Shown: positions 47,101 through 58,920, counted from the first letter of the stretch. The stretch is 64,000 bases of DNA from Capra hircus (GCF_001704415.2 NC_030827.1:41730271-41794270); one strand, 5' to 3'. The notes: generated by a model not told the origin, from the sequence alone. Made by a program: numbers and translations.

Positions 47101-47339
47101 GTGTTGTATTGAGGGCTTCCCAAGTGGTTCAGTAGGAAAAAAAAAAAACAACAACCCACCTGCCAATGAAGGAGACACAAGTTCGGTCCCTGGATCAGGA
47201 AGATTCCCTGGAGGAGGGCATGGCAACCCACTCCAGTATTTTTGCCTGGAGAATCCCGTGGACAGAGGGGCCTGGCGGGCTGCAGTCCTGGGGGATCACA
47301 AAAGAGACATGATGACTACACAACTCGCAATGTGTTGTA
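47101..47339 (+). mobile_element. Bov-tA SINE with an internal A-run and target duplication
   Basis: Sense copy (47109-47331) with the 8-bp repeat 'gtgttgta' at 47101-47108 and 47332-47339. Within the tRNA-derived head, the usual 'gtaaagaatc' is replaced by an A-run at 47137-47148 followed by 'caacaaccc'. Confidence 0.93.
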
Positions 47340-48237
47340 CGGGGGAACCTGAGGCTTGCCTGTCGTCCTGTGTGTGGGTCAGCCCCTTGCCCCTGTTCCT
47401 GGCATTCAGAAAGCAATGCTTGAAGTAATAAGGGCTACATTTCTTTTGAAACACCCTGTAATTTTGGCTTTCCACAAAATCCAATGGATGTTCTTGACAA
47501 TTAAAGCCAAAATTTCTCTGGAAGTAAACACGAGAACTCTGTCCTTCCATTCAGAAAGGATGAAGCCCATTGCTGTTTCACAGATGGGTGGAGCTGAGAA
47601 GGCCAGCTGGTAGCCAGTGGTCATTTCCAAAAGAGAATGAGAGGGGGAAGGGCAATCCATCTGAAATAGAGCAAAGGCAAGGGCGCAGGCTGTCCTCCTG
47701 CAGACCCCCTCCCCTGGCCCAGTAGAAGAGAATTCGTAGCAGCCCTTCAACATCCCGCCTCATTCCTCCAGCCAACATCCATGTCAGTATTTTTAACAAG
47801 GCATAAAACTTGTGATTCTATTAAAAACACATGTCTCTTGTTTCAAAGCATGGTTAGCAACAGCCACCGACATCCAGTAAACACACCATCAACCAGGGGA
47901 ACACACTCATTGAGCTCCAAGTCTCAGATTCTTATTATACTTTTACAAAGCAACACAGGATCTTCTGGCTGGAATAAATTTTGATATCATCTCTTGGGCC
48001 TGCTCTTTGGCTTCTGGAGAAGACTGTTCAATCTGCTAAAAGACAATAACTATTCCCAGTTTTACTATTTCTCACAGAGAGGAGAGAAGATGAGTAGGGC
48101 AGAATTTTGAAAACTGAGAGAAAGGGAGGGAAGAAAAGGCTGATGAAACTACAGGGTGGGCAAAAAATTGGGATGCTAAGTCAGCCTCTAGACTCACACT
48201 TGCCAACAAGAAGTCCCCATTCAAGTAAGGGTTTTGT
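47340..48237. other. unassigned sequence
   Basis: No recognised feature; minus-strand frames up to 115 codons without a domain. Confidence 0.3.
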
Positions 48238-48770
48238 TTAGACATTTCACAGACTGGATGTTTGTGTCCCCTTGAAATCCATTTCTTGAGGCCCTCACCC
48301 CCTAGGTAATAGTTTGGAGGTGAGGCCTTTGGGAGATAATGAGTGTCAGATTAGGTCATGAGGGTAGGGCACTCATGACAGAATTAATACCCTTATAAAA
48401 GGAGAAAGAGACATGAGGTTTCTCTGTCCCCTCATGCACCAAAGGTCACATGAAGACACTAAGAAAAAGACGGCTATCTGTGAACTACAAAGAGCCCTCA
48501 CCAGGCACCAAAGCTGCTGGCACCTTGGTCTTGGTCTCTCCAGCCTCCAGAGTGAAGTGTTAGTCACTCATCGTGTCCAACTCTTTGCGACCCCATGAAC
48601 TATAGCCTGCCAGGCTCCTCTGTCTATGGAATTCTCCAGGCAAGAATCCTGGAGTGGGTTGCCATTCTCTTCTTCACCCAGCCTCCGGAACTGTTAGAAA
48701 TAAACATTGTTTAACCACCCAGTCTATGGTATTTTGTTATGGCAGCCCAAGCTGTCTAAGATAGATAACC
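48238..48770 (+). mobile_element. MLT1-like MaLR LTR, split by a Bov-tA
   Basis: Sense LTR: 'gactggatgtttgtgtcccc', 'ggaggtgaggcctttgggag', 'ggtcatgagggtagggcactcatgac', 'acccttataaaagga', 'gacggctatctgtgaac', 'gccctcaccaggcaccaaagctg', 'cagcctccag' | SINE | 'cagcctccggaactg', 'aaataaacattgttta', 'gtctatggtattttgttatggcagcc'. Confidence 0.85.
48541..48688 (-). mobile_element. Bov-tA SINE, 5' truncated, with target duplication
   Basis: Antisense 3' half of Bov-tA (48551-48678) inside the LTR. The host sequence 'cagcctccag' / 'cagcctccgg' is repeated at 48541-48550 and 48679-48688, marking the target duplication. The head is missing. Confidence 0.93.
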
Positions 48771-48814
48771 TTTTAAAATAAAGGAAGATTCAAATTTGCT
48801 GAACTCACTGGTGA

Positions 48815-48970
48815 AGAACTTGGGCCCTGCCATTAGAGAAACTTGGCTTTAAATGCGTTTGCCCACTTAACAGCTCTAGTAATTTAACTTATCTTAGTTT
48901 TCTCAACTGTACCACAGGGATAACAAGGATGCCTCCTTCATGGGATTGCTTGAACAATAATATGAAACTA
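48815..48970 (+). mobile_element. MIR SINE
   Basis: Sense MIR order: 'tgccattagagaaacttggctttaaatg', 'taatttaacttatcttagttttctcaactgtaccacagggataac', 'catgggattgcttgaac'. Moderately diverged. Confidence 0.65.
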
Positions 48971-49764
48971 ACAGAGGGTGCGGACATGTAGTGTTTCATA
49001 ACCCTCTCCAATCTCGGCTCCAGAAAGGCTGCAATAAAGCTCATGAGAAAGTCAATAAGAACATATAGACTCATAAGAACATGTAAACTAAGGTTGGGAC
49101 GGAGAGAGACAGGTAATTGGCCAGCAAAAAATGGAGAACTGACTGTATAGATTTGAGCTGGAGTTTCTGTAAGAACACAGGCCATATATCTGCTTAGCAG
49201 CCCGTTCCATGCACACAAATTACCAGGCTTTTAAATGCTTCCCCTCAAATCCTGGCGCTTGGGGCAGAGGGAGAAGAAGGGAGGGAACCTCCCGATCAGA
49301 TATTTTAGACTCCAGGAAAGGAAACAGGAAGCTTTATTTATCTGGGCTCCCCAGCTTGCTAATTAACTTAGGACTGGAAACTGTTCTCATGTGTCAATGC
49401 CTGCACATCTTCTCATTATTAGAAAAACATGTGCTCATTATCCCCACAGTTTCCAAACAGGAGAGAGGGTGAGAGTTACCATTCTGGATGCAAATGTGTG
49501 ACATCAAAGCTGCCTTGGGCACGGTTGGTCTGAGCAGAGTGAGGGCTTCGGGGAGATTAGAACAGGTATCGGTTTTTCTAAATAAAGCAGGAAGAAGACT
49601 TTTATCTTGGAGGCTTCGGAGGGATTGTGAGCAGAAAGACACCTGTGTGTAGTCCTGAGGTCTGCTGTTTGATTGGTCAAGAGAAAGCTCTTACCCTAAA
49701 CTCTGCCTCTTTTCCACACAGAGCCCAGCCTTCAATCACTGGGTACTTATTTATAGAGGACCTA
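48971..49764. other. unassigned sequence
   Basis: No recognised feature. Confidence 0.3.
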
Positions 49765-49999
49765 TGTGTGCTGTGTTAAGGGCTTCCCTGGTAGCTCAGA
49801 CAGTAAATAATCTGCCTGCAATGTCGGAAACCTGGGTTTGATCCTTGGGTCAGGAAGATCCCCCAGAGAAGGGAATGGCTACCCACTCCAGTATTCTTAC
49901 TTGGGAGAATCCCATGGACAGAGGAGCCTGGCGGGCTACAGTTTATGGGATTGCTGAGTCAGACATGACTGCGAGACTGACACTACTGTGTGCTGAGTT
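49765..49999 (+). mobile_element. Bov-tA SINE with target duplication
   Basis: Full-length sense copy (49778-49986). Flanks 'tgtgtgctgtgtt' and 'tgtgtgctgagtt' (49765-49777, 49987-49999) differ at one base. Confidence 0.95.
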
Positions 50000-50879
50000 C
50001 TGGGTCTGTACAATCAGGCTGGGGGACTCAGGGCTCAGAAGGCAGAGGAAGCACACGTGTCTCAGAGGCAGCCTGAGTGTGGCCTGGCTTCTGTGTCCCT
50101 AGAGCCCTGGGGAGGGGACAGGAACCCCCATCGAGAGGATGCCTAGCTCCTAACATGACAGGAAGATTCCCTCCCTTCCTCCACCCAACTCCAGATGATC
50201 AACCCTCCAGGTGTACCCACATCTGAAAGGCTTCCTGGGATGTGGCAGGGAAGTGCTGGGGTGTAGGACAGTCATGGCAAACTAGGATGAGCTGGTCACC
50301 TTGGTCAAGTCCCCTGTCTCGCCCTTCTCCCCCTTGGCCAGACAATGACTTCGCTCTTCCTTCACTGGGAGGCTAGTACAGAACAACTTACAAACACTGG
50401 AGGGGAGAGGGCTCTCTTTCCTTATCTGTAAAATGGGGATGTTGGGGATACTGTCAGGGTCTTACAGGGAATGGAGCCACCCTGGCTTGAATAAAGCACA
50501 CAGAGGCATGAGGCAGGGTCATTCACAAACAAGGATTGATAGCTGGAGGCTGGGGTCAGGGGTATAAGGAGGCAGGAACACAGGAAGGGAACAAGAAGAG
50601 GCGACCAAAGCAAGGCCCTCAGATCCTACATTGCCAGGCTTTGGGGACTGTCTGGCTCATGCTCCTCCCAAACGCATCCTCCCGCTTCTATCTCCCGAAA
50701 GGCCACGCCATCCACCTGGGTCCCAGACAATCAACTTTGCTTTCTTCATGCCCTTCTGTCTCTGGACCTCCTTGCACGGAGTCTTCCTCCCAGTCTCTCT
50801 CACATTTTGTCCCCCCAACCCAATCTCCTGTCCTGCTAGTATTTGGGTCAAATCATTTCCCTGCTGCACAGACTCCTGT
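50000..50879. other. mostly unassigned sequence
   Basis: A short MIR core word ('tccttatctgtaaaatggggatg') is visible at about 50418-50440. The rest has no nameable repeat. The frame 50536-50985 (149 codons, +) ends in L2-like sequence and shows no domain. Confidence 0.35.
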
Positions 50880-51395
50880 GTCCAGCCTGTCCCCCACCAG
50901 CCAGCCTCCACCCCGAGGCCACAGTGTGGGCCTTCTAAAGCACAGAGCTGATCCTCAGAATCCGTGGGGATTACAGTCAGACTAGTCAGAATCACCCACC
51001 TTCCTTTCTGATCCAGCACTTCTGAGCCCCCAGTTATGTTCTTCACCCCCAACTCTCCACTCTCCATTTTGGCCACGATGGACCCAGTGTGGTTTCCTGG
51101 ATCTCATGCTGATTCACACCTCTATGCCTTCAGAATTCAGCTCAAGAACGACTTCCCGTGGGCAGCCACCCCCACCCCATCTTCATAAGGCCGTTTGGGG
51201 TTAAGATGCTTCTGATCCAAGCCCTCTCTCCCACTGTTCTTACCACAGTGAAAGGTATTCACTTGTCTTTCTCCCCTATCAGATATAAATCCACAGAAAG
51301 CAGGCACAGCCTATTATTCCTATCTACCCTTGAAGGCAGCTCAATGCTTCAGGCACACTGGGCACTTACAAATATCTGCTGAATGAGTAAATGAA
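50880..51395 (+). mobile_element. L2 LINE 3' end
   Basis: Sense L2-like order: 'tcctggatctcatgctgattcacacctctatgcctt', 'cacttgtctttctcccctatcagatataaatcc', 'gaaagcaggcacagcc', and the terminus 'gggcacttacaaatatctgctgaatgagtaaatg'. Confidence 0.6.
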
Positions 51396-51629
51396 AACCA
51401 GCAGCCTCATCCATGCAACACAAAACCAAAGCCCAAAGCAGGCTGGTGTTTGGAAGTCCCATCTTCTCCACTGAGAGAACAGAGAATATTCCAAGTGGAG
51501 ACAGATCCTCTTTCCACCAGCCCAGCCCTGGCACAAAAGCACAGTGGGGAGAGAGGCTGATGTGGCAAGCAGCTTGGGCTTGGGAGGCAGGTGACCTCAG
51601 GCTGCCATATGTCTCTTCAGGGAGTCCTG

Positions 51630-52015
51630 TGGAGTCCTTGGCACTGGCCTGACCTCCTGAAGCTTGGGTTTCTCTTTTTTCTTACAGGGATAATGATAAC
51701 CCCTGTGGCTTCCTAGGTGGCACCAGTGGTAAAGAACCTGTCTGCCAGTGTAGGAGTGTAAGAGATCTGGGTTTGATCCCTGGGTCGGGAAGATCCCCTG
51801 GAGGAGGGCATGGCAACCTACTCCAGTATTCTTGCCTGGAGAATCCCATGGACAGAGGAGCCTTGCGGGCTACAGTCCATGGGGTCACAAGGAGTCGGAC
51901 GTGACTGAAGCAACTTAGCACACACACACGCAAGGATAACCCCCATGGCTCTGTTGTGAGGAGTAAATGAAATTACGTACGCACAACTGTTAGCACTTGG
52001 CAGACACTTAGATCC
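51630..52015 (+). mobile_element. MIR SINE split by a Bov-tA2
   Basis: Left piece 51630-51694 ('cttgggtttctcttttttcttacagggataatgataac') and right piece from about 51941 ('catggctctgttgtgaggagtaaatgaaattacgtacgcacaactgttagcacttggcag') form one sense MIR. Confidence 0.75.
51695..51950 (+). mobile_element. Bov-tA2-type SINE with target duplication
   Basis: Sense copy (about 51707-51934) with the 'ccagtggtaaagaac' head and an (AC)n-like tail. The host MIR sequence 'gataacccctgtggct' / 'gataacccccatggct' is repeated at 51695 and 51935; the last four bases also match the SINE start. Confidence 0.92.
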
Positions 52016-52857
52016 AGTCTCACCCAGCTCCCTTCCCATCAACATTACCCAAGCGGAGTCAGAGCCTAACAATATCTGTGCTCCTAACACACACAGGCAG
52101 CTCCTGCTGGTGAGACTGTCTGAAAAAACAGGGAAGGAGGCAAAGACTTGATTCCTGGACTGAGAGCTTGGGAGGTGCTAGACACAACCCAGGGCACTCT
52201 GACCAAGTCCAAGGTCCTCCAGCTCCCAGATGGGTCTCAGAAATCACCTGAAGTGAGGCCTCCCCTCACTCCAGCACCTGGCAAGGTCTTCATGTCAACA
52301 TCCCTTTGCCCTCCTCCTGCCAGAAGAGAAACCAAAGAAAGTCTGAAAGAACACAAGGAAATGTCAACAGTGGTAACCACTGGGGACAAGATTCCAGGTG
52401 ACTTTAAATCATCTTAATAATCTTTTCTATAGTGAATTTCTTCTACTGTCTGAAAATATTAACAATGTCCTTGTTATACTTAAGTTTCCTGAGTCCTAGA
52501 TGAGTTATGCCCCTGTGACCACAGTTAAGCTGTAACAGCCAGTCCTGTTCTGGAATCTCTGACAGAGGAATCCATGGATGACTCTGTGGCCTGGGGACGA
52601 AGGATGCTACAATGACTTTGGAAACTTGGGACCATCAGGCAGAATCGCTGTAGCCTTTGAGAGGTACCTGAATAAAACCTCACCCAGTGTAGGTCGAGGG
52701 TCATTTAGGGAACCACAGTTGTCTCTATGGCCAGTGCTCCTGGCTAAGAGGATCCCAGGGAGGACACAGGTAACGAAGAAGAGAGAGGGTAATGCTAAGA
52801 CACTTCATAGAACAGATTTCCAGGGAAATTCACCTCTGTTGAAAGAAAGCAGTGAGA
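52016..52857. other. unassigned sequence
   Basis: No recognised feature. Confidence 0.3.
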
Positions 52858-53078
52858 GAACCATTGTTGTTGTTGAGATGCCCAGTTGTGTCTGACTATT
52901 TTGTGACCCCATGGACTGTAGCCCACCAGGCTTCTCCGTCCATGGGATTTCCCAGGCAAGAATACCGGAGTGGGTTGTCATTTCCTTCTCCAGGGAACCT
53001 TCCCAACTTGGGATCGAACTTTCATTTCCTGCATTGGGAAGCGGATTCTTTTATCACTGAGCCACCTGGGAACCACTG
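52858..53078 (-). mobile_element. Bov-tA SINE with target duplication
   Basis: Full-length antisense copy (52867-53069). Flanks 'gaaccattg' (52858-52866) and 'gaaccactg' (53070-53078) differ at one base. Confidence 0.94.
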
Positions 53079-53152
53079 CAACTTGCCAAATCTCGTAATG
53101 GGTCTTTGGGGCTTAATTAAGAAGTGGTGTGGAAGAACTCTTCCCCTGGTTT

Positions 53153-53184
53153 AAAAACAAAACAAAACAAAACAAAACAAAACC
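53153..53184 (+). repeat. (AAAAC)n simple repeat
   Basis: About six uninterrupted AAAAC pentamers. Confidence 0.97.
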
Positions 53185-53214
53185 CTTCACTGCACCTGGG
53201 CTTTGTTCATGCCT

Positions 53215-53310
53215 TAACTCACGCATTCATTCATTCACTCACCCATCCATGCATCAGTCACTCGAGTTCTTCTGGGTGCCAGGCATTGTGTCTGTGGGGC
53301 AGTATGATTA
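53215..53310 (-). mobile_element. L2 LINE 3' end fragment
   Basis: Antisense L2 terminus: 'cattcattcattcactcacc', then 'ttctgggtgccaggcattgtgtctg'. Confidence 0.55.
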
Positions 53311-54689
53311 ATAAGGCCATCTTTCCATCTTTCATCATCACCACCACTCGAGGAAATTTTAAGGAATAATAGTGGTTGGGCAGGAGTTTTGCTCAGGAAT
53401 ATGGGAATGAAGAGAAGGACAAGCAGAGACAAGACAGCTGGCAGGAGAGAAGAACTCTCAAGAAGAGAATCAAAAGATGTCTAAGTAGGATTTTGAAGAC
53501 ATTCTGCCCCTCTGTCTTCCCCATGAAATCCTCAGTAAAATTCATACCCTTCACCAAATGCTTTCAAAGTGGCACTGGGCAGGATCTCAGCTGAAAACAA
53601 AGGAGCTGAAACAAACCAAGCAGCCCCAGTCAGGTCTTCTCTTATACCCAAATAAAAAATGCTGTCCTTGCCCTGCAGTGGGAGAGACCCTGCAAAGACA
53701 TGAGCCCCTTAGCTGTCGGGTGCTAAGAATTACCAGGGCAAAGAGGTACAAAATTTAAGGGGCTTCAAAAAACTCAGTAATCAAGACACAACCAATGCAG
53801 TAGTTTGCAAAATCAAAATTAGTGCAAAAATGCCTGATGAGCAAAATGTCACAATTTTAAATAAAGACAGATCCATGGAAAGGGGTGAGGTTAGGGAGAA
53901 ATCAACAAGACTGAGGCAGGTAAGGCAGGGTCAGATTCTTCCAAATGCTGATATTTAGTTCAAGGTAGATTTTTTTGCATTACATTTATTTTTTTAAAAA
54001 ACAGTGATTAAGATATCATTCATCTTGATGACTGTGTGTTTTGGTGCTCTTATATTTCTCACTCTGGGGAGGAGGGACCAATGGCCTGAGTGGCCAGAAA
54101 ACACTTGATTTTCTGAGGACCCAGCATTTGAGGTGGATTCTGAAGAATAAATGGAGTCTAACGTATGCAAAAAAATATAGGCAATCTAGCCTAAGGGCAC
54201 AGCCCATGGGAGAGTGTGTGTGCTTGAGGAAAGGACTGCCAGCAGCATATACCTGGAGTGCCCTGTCTCGTTTCACCTCTGGGCCTTGTGCTCCTCACAG
54301 GTGAAGCTGCAGGCTGAACCAGGTGAACACTGAGTCTGTCGGTCAGTATGTACGGAGCAACTCCTACAAGCAGGGTGGCCAAGATTTGAAAATAAACAAA
54401 ATGCAGAAGATGCGACCCTGTCCCCTGAGAGTTCATGTCCAGCCAAGACACTCGATGTCATTTCTGGATCTTCACAGTCTACAGGCGTTGTTTTTGCTTT
54501 TGACATCTGAAAATGCTACCATCGTTACAATGGCATTATTTAGGAATTGCCCACGTGACATTAAAAAAAAAAATTCAGTTCAATGCAGTGACAGAGTGAT
54601 GACCTACTTCAAAAAGGGCTTTCCCAGGTGAGATCTCCTTCGCTCCTTTCAGTCACCTATAGACTGGAGCGCTCTCATCTCTTACCTTC
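53311..54689. other. unassigned sequence
   Basis: About 1.4 kb with no nameable repeat or exon. 54320-54440 is faintly like antisense L2. Confidence 0.3.
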
Positions 54690-54800
54690 CAAGAATCGGA
54701 CGCTCAGAGCGTTTTAAGTGGCTTCCTCCAAGTTTTCCAGCCGTTAAGAGCAGAAGTGGGACTAGAACTCAGGCTCCTAACTCCCGTCCCTTCACTAATC
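54690..54800 (-). mobile_element. MIR SINE fragment
   Basis: Antisense MIR: 'cagagcgttttaagtggcttcctccaag', 'gttaagagcagaagtgggactagaactcaggctcctaactcc'. Confidence 0.65.
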
Positions 54801-55714
54801 TGTGTAGGGGGAATGAGCGAGCAGAGTGGAGAGCAGCTTTCCCTCAGTTGTACAGAAACTTTGCTGAGAGTTTCAAGCTCAATCCCGGCCACCCTGACCA
54901 TACACGGGCCAGTTCATTCTGAGCTCCCTGCTGGGGGTGAAATCGACCAGCCCCAAAGCTTCATCAGCGAAGGAGACAGAAAAGAATGTTTTCCTCACTC
55001 TTCACCACCCCCGCCAGCACCCACCTACAGATTCAGCCCCCCGGGAGCACCAGAGGGCCTGGAGACCTCACGTCCAACCACATTAACTGCACAGCAGGCC
55101 CCTGTCAGGCGCATCCTCTCCACCCGGGATTTGACTCTGCACAGCGAGGTTCCTGCCAGATCCGAAAGCTGCCTCTTCCCATCCTGAAATTAAAAAACAA
55201 CACGCCACCAAACCTAAGCCAAGCAGGGCCCTGAGGACAGCAGCAGCCCGGCTGGAAGAAGTGCCATCCCATGCGGAGGATGGGGATGAAGCGGAGGAGA
55301 CACTGCCTTCCCCAGCCGGGACCTGCGCGACTTGTCCTCCCAGAGGCCTGGGCAGTGGGTGTAGCCATCATCCATCCTGTACAGCTGCTCTCAGCGGATC
55401 AGGGCCCCGGCCAGGTCGAGATGCGGAAGATGAGGCAGGCAGCTGGCCTGAGGAACAAAAGGCACAAGGCCTCCGCGTCCGGCTCACGGGAGCTGGCCCA
55501 GGAGCCCAGCAAAGCTGGGGCAGAAGGACACAAGGGTGTCAGAGCTCCGGACGCAGAACAGTCTATGATGCAGTGACCAGGTCAAGCCAGAGCCCAGGCC
55601 CCTTGGGCGCCACCCTCGGCCACCCGCCTCGGGTCACCTAGACTTGTCAGCTCTTCTCTACTGCTCTGTCTTGTCATTGTCTCCATCATCAGCACAAGTA
55701 CAGAGTGTAGTGGG
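54801..55714. other. unassigned GC-rich sequence
   Basis: The most GC- and CpG-rich unassigned part of the window (densest at 55261-55625). Overlapping frames of 143, 126 and 101 codons lie on the plus strand without a recognisable domain. I see no convincing promoter or exon. Confidence 0.35.
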
Positions 55715-56205
55715 CTCGTCCACAGTGGCGCCCAAAATGCTATGTCCACATCCCAGTCCTGGGAACCTGTGATGGTTACCTTATTTGGGAAAAAAATTAG
55801 TGTTTTCATAGGTGATTGATTTAGTTAGGGATCTTAAGAGGAAGCTCTCAACCCCGACCCAACTGAGTGGGACTTAAATGCAAACCACATGTATCCTTAC
55901 AATTGAGAGGCAGAGGGAGATGAGACAGAGACGCACAGAGAAGGCACCGACGGGAGGAGGAGGCCGGGTGACCGTGGAGGCCGAGGCTGGAGCGATGGGG
56001 CCACAGCCAAGGAACGCGGCAGGCACCAGAGCTGCCAGGAGCGAGGGAGGCCCCTCCCCCAGGGCCTTCCGAGGCGGCAGGGCCCCGCCCACACTTTGAT
56101 TTGGGACATCTGGCCTCCAGAACCGGGAGAAAACAAGTGTTTGTGGTTTTAAGTTTCCCAGCGGATGGTCCTTTGTAACGACAGTTCCAGGAAACGAGAA
56201 TGCCA
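55715..56205 (+). mobile_element. MLT1-type MaLR LTR
   Basis: Sense LTR: 'gtcctgggaacctgtgatggttaccttatttggg', 'tatccttacaattgagaggcagagg', 'ggaggccgaggctggagcgatggggccacagccaaggaacgc', 'accagagctgccaggagcgag', 'tttgatttgggacatctggcctccagaacc', 'tttaagtttcccagcggatgg'. Best fit MLT1C/D. Its long minus-strand frames are shadows. Confidence 0.85.
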
Positions 56206-56239
56206 ACACCATGCCATCCCCACCGCCTCAGCGCCTCAT

Positions 56240-56400
56240 GAGCACATCCTGGGCACGGGCTGGCCGCAGCTCCATGAGTTATTTCCATTTAGCAGATGAG
56301 CACACTGAAGCATCATGATACTAAGGATCGTGCCAGGGTCGTCTGGGGCCCAGCTGAAACACAGCCCTGCCGCCTGCTCTTTCCAGCTAGGAGACCACAA
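56240..56400 (-). mobile_element. possible MIR SINE
   Basis: Antisense MIR-like core 'atttccatttagcagatgagcacactgaagc', then 'cagctgaaacacagccctg'. Diverged. Confidence 0.5.
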
Positions 56401-58252
56401 CCGCTCTGACAGAGCCTTCCTTGCAGCCGCCTCAGAAGCCGCACAAAGGAGCTGAACACAGTTTCAATCCCCGATGATATTTTTACCAGAGTTATCTCTG
56501 GGGCTTGGCCCGTTCCAGGAGTTGGGGGATGACTAACTCTGGGGCGGGGAGACATCGTTTCAAATGACCTGAGTGTCATCCCAATGAGTTTGCCAGCACC
56601 AACATAGCTCCAAGGGGCCTGTGGGAATTCCCCGTTCTCCCTCCTAAGGAAGGAGTTGGAAGGCAAGACCCCACCAAGAGACGCCTCAGCCTCGACTGTC
56701 AGAGCAGAGAAACAGCTCAGGACTCCTGCCCTCCTTGGGAACAGAGATGAAGGCAGGCAAGGAGAACGTCCTAACCTGCCAGCAGTCTCCCTGCCCCAGA
56801 GAGCAGAAACCCAGAGGAAACTCCTGAGTCCCTTCTCTTGGAACAGAGAGGAGAACCTCAGAGGTCAGGGTGAACTCCCTTTTCAGGAAGCTAAGGGTGC
56901 AATCAGCCGCGACAGGCTTTCAGAATCCAGGCCAAAGGGGCAGGAGTTGGAGGGCTCAATTGCATACCAATACCTTTAGCTTGTCTCCGCAGACTCACCA
57001 CGTATATGGGAAGGGCTGGCCAGCGTGACCCATGGTTTTGCTTGAACAGCAGTATACCTTTCGGCTGAATATGGTTCCACCTGGAAATGGGTCCAGACAA
57101 GCCCATCCTGCAGCCTAGATGCCGGGCCATCTGGTTCCCAGGCCGTGTACAGAGCAGCGGCCCACCCCCCCAGGCTTTCAGTGCCGCTGCCCGGGTAACC
57201 AGAAATGCTAATTACCACAGACAGACCCAGAAACTCAAAGAAACTGCTGTCAGGGAGCTCTGACTGGCTGAGACCTGGCTCCCTACTCCCGGCTTGCTCA
57301 GAGGAAATCCCACTTCCTCAAGAAGAGCAAATATTAAGTCTGGTTGACAGTACATCCATTCAACCTTCACGGAGGCGAAAAGAAAGGGGTGGTGGGTGGA
57401 GGTAATTCCCACCTTAGAGTGCCTCTCCTCAGCTTCCAGGAGCAAGAAGACTACCTTCTGGTCTATATTTTGGTGCCCCAGCTTTCAGCGCTGGTGGCCT
57501 GCTCTGTACACCCAGCACCCAACCTAAGCCACCTGGTAGGGAAAGCGCGCCTGTGGCTCAAGATTCAATCCCTTGGGTTTTGCCACAGTGTATGTGGTGC
57601 AGGGTAAGGGATAGAGGGGGAGGTCACAGGAAACTCCATAGGTTATGGAGTTGTAAGAAGCATGGATCATCAGCAAGTCCAGGGTTCTGGCATGTTCTAT
57701 GTGTAACTAGAGACTCTCAGAGCATGGGACCTTGGAGGTCAACTAATTCAATGGCAGCCAATCCAGTGGGAAAGAGGCCAGCCCTGCACATCCCTTTATT
57801 GCCTCCCCAGCGGACTTGTTTAGCCTCTCCAGGGCCTTTGCTCTCCAGGCACACAGCTCCTGTTTGCAGTTCCCAACCCCAAAGAGCTTTGAGTTTTTGT
57901 AAGGCTTTTGGCAGAGAAACGTTGCCTGATCTGAACTGTCTTGAGGTCATTTAGAGTCTTTCTCCATCCTCCTCCTGTAATAGTCAATATTTCGCTGCCA
58001 AAATATCAATTCATTTGATTACGAGTGGGGTCTGATTACTACAGAAGTATGTAACACTTCATGTGCATCGCTTGACTTTTCTAAAGATCAAAACAAACAA
58101 AAAGCTGAGTTCCGAATCACACCTGGCCCTGAGGACTCCCTAAGGAAGTGTGGATGTGCAGTCCCAAGGTCGGATGTGCCTGCGTGCTTCCCTGCCAGAC
58201 CCGGTCCACATCCCCTGGACCATATCCCGCTGTGAGCGCTCCTGTACTCAGA
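56401..58252. other. unassigned sequence
   Basis: About 1.85 kb with no nameable repeat, RNA or exon. The longest frame is 133 codons (57553-57954, +), without a domain. Confidence 0.3.
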
Positions 58253-58440
58253 AGCCTTTCTTTCTTTCTGCATCAGATCTTACTTGTGGAATGCGAGATC
58301 TTTTAGTTGCAGCATGCAAACTCTTAGTTGCAGCATGTGGGATCTAGTTCCCCAACCAGGGATCAAATTTGGGCCCCCTGCAACAAGAGCACGGAGTCTT
58401 AGCCACAGGACCACCAGGGAGGTCCCCACGAGCCTTTCTT
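58253..58440 (-). mobile_element. CHR-2-type SINE with target duplication
   Basis: Antisense short CHR (58263-58430): 'ccccaaccagggatcaaat' and 'ccacaggaccaccagggagg' on the plus strand. The 10-bp repeat 'agcctttctt' is perfect at 58253-58262 and 58431-58440. A word containing 'cttagttgcagcatg' is tandemly repeated at 58300-58340. Confidence 0.93.
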
Positions 58441-58734
58441 GAAACTTGGTGACTTTGTTTGGACTTACTGATGCACTTCTTGTGCATTTGTGAGTGTGAG
58501 TGTACCATTTTGTCTATTTTTATGTCTCAAATGAATTCCCAAATGAATTAAATTCCCTCTGGGATTTAATACCTGGTTTGGGTCCCCATCAGCCTCATTG
58601 CACCAACTCCTCAATCCTGTGCATGGTAAATGAGCCAAGATCCTGAGTGTGTGCGCCTCACCACCTTGATTCCTCAATCCTAGACCCCTGCAACAGCAGG
58701 CCTGAGAAGACTAGAAGAGTCTAGAAACAGTATG

Positions 58735-58845
58735 AAAATCCAATAAAGTAGCAGATTACAAAATTAATATATGAAAATTGTTGGTGTTAGCATATACAAA
58801 AATAATAGTTTGGAAAATGCAATGGAAATCAATATCTCCATTAAA
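58735..58845 (+). mobile_element. L1 ORF2 remnant
   Basis: 'aaagtagcagattacaaaattaatatatgaaaattgttggtgttagcatatac' matches the L1 ORF2 3' coding stretch. Too short and broken to encode anything. Confidence 0.6.
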
Positions 58846-58920
58846 AAATTTTTTATTTTATATTGGAGCATAGTTGTTTAACAACATTGTGTTAGTTTCA
58901 GGTGTCCAGTATCTTCACTT
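58846..58920 (-). mobile_element. L1 3' end fragment
   Basis: 'ttttttattttatattggagcatagttgtttaacaacattgtgttagtttcagg' is the reverse complement of a ruminant L1 3' end, like the one at 40.87 kb. Confidence 0.75.

Noticed and set aside
55897..56288. Overlapping minus-strand frames of 79-146 codons
   Set aside because: They are antisense shadows of the GC-rich MLT1 LTR at 55715-56205.
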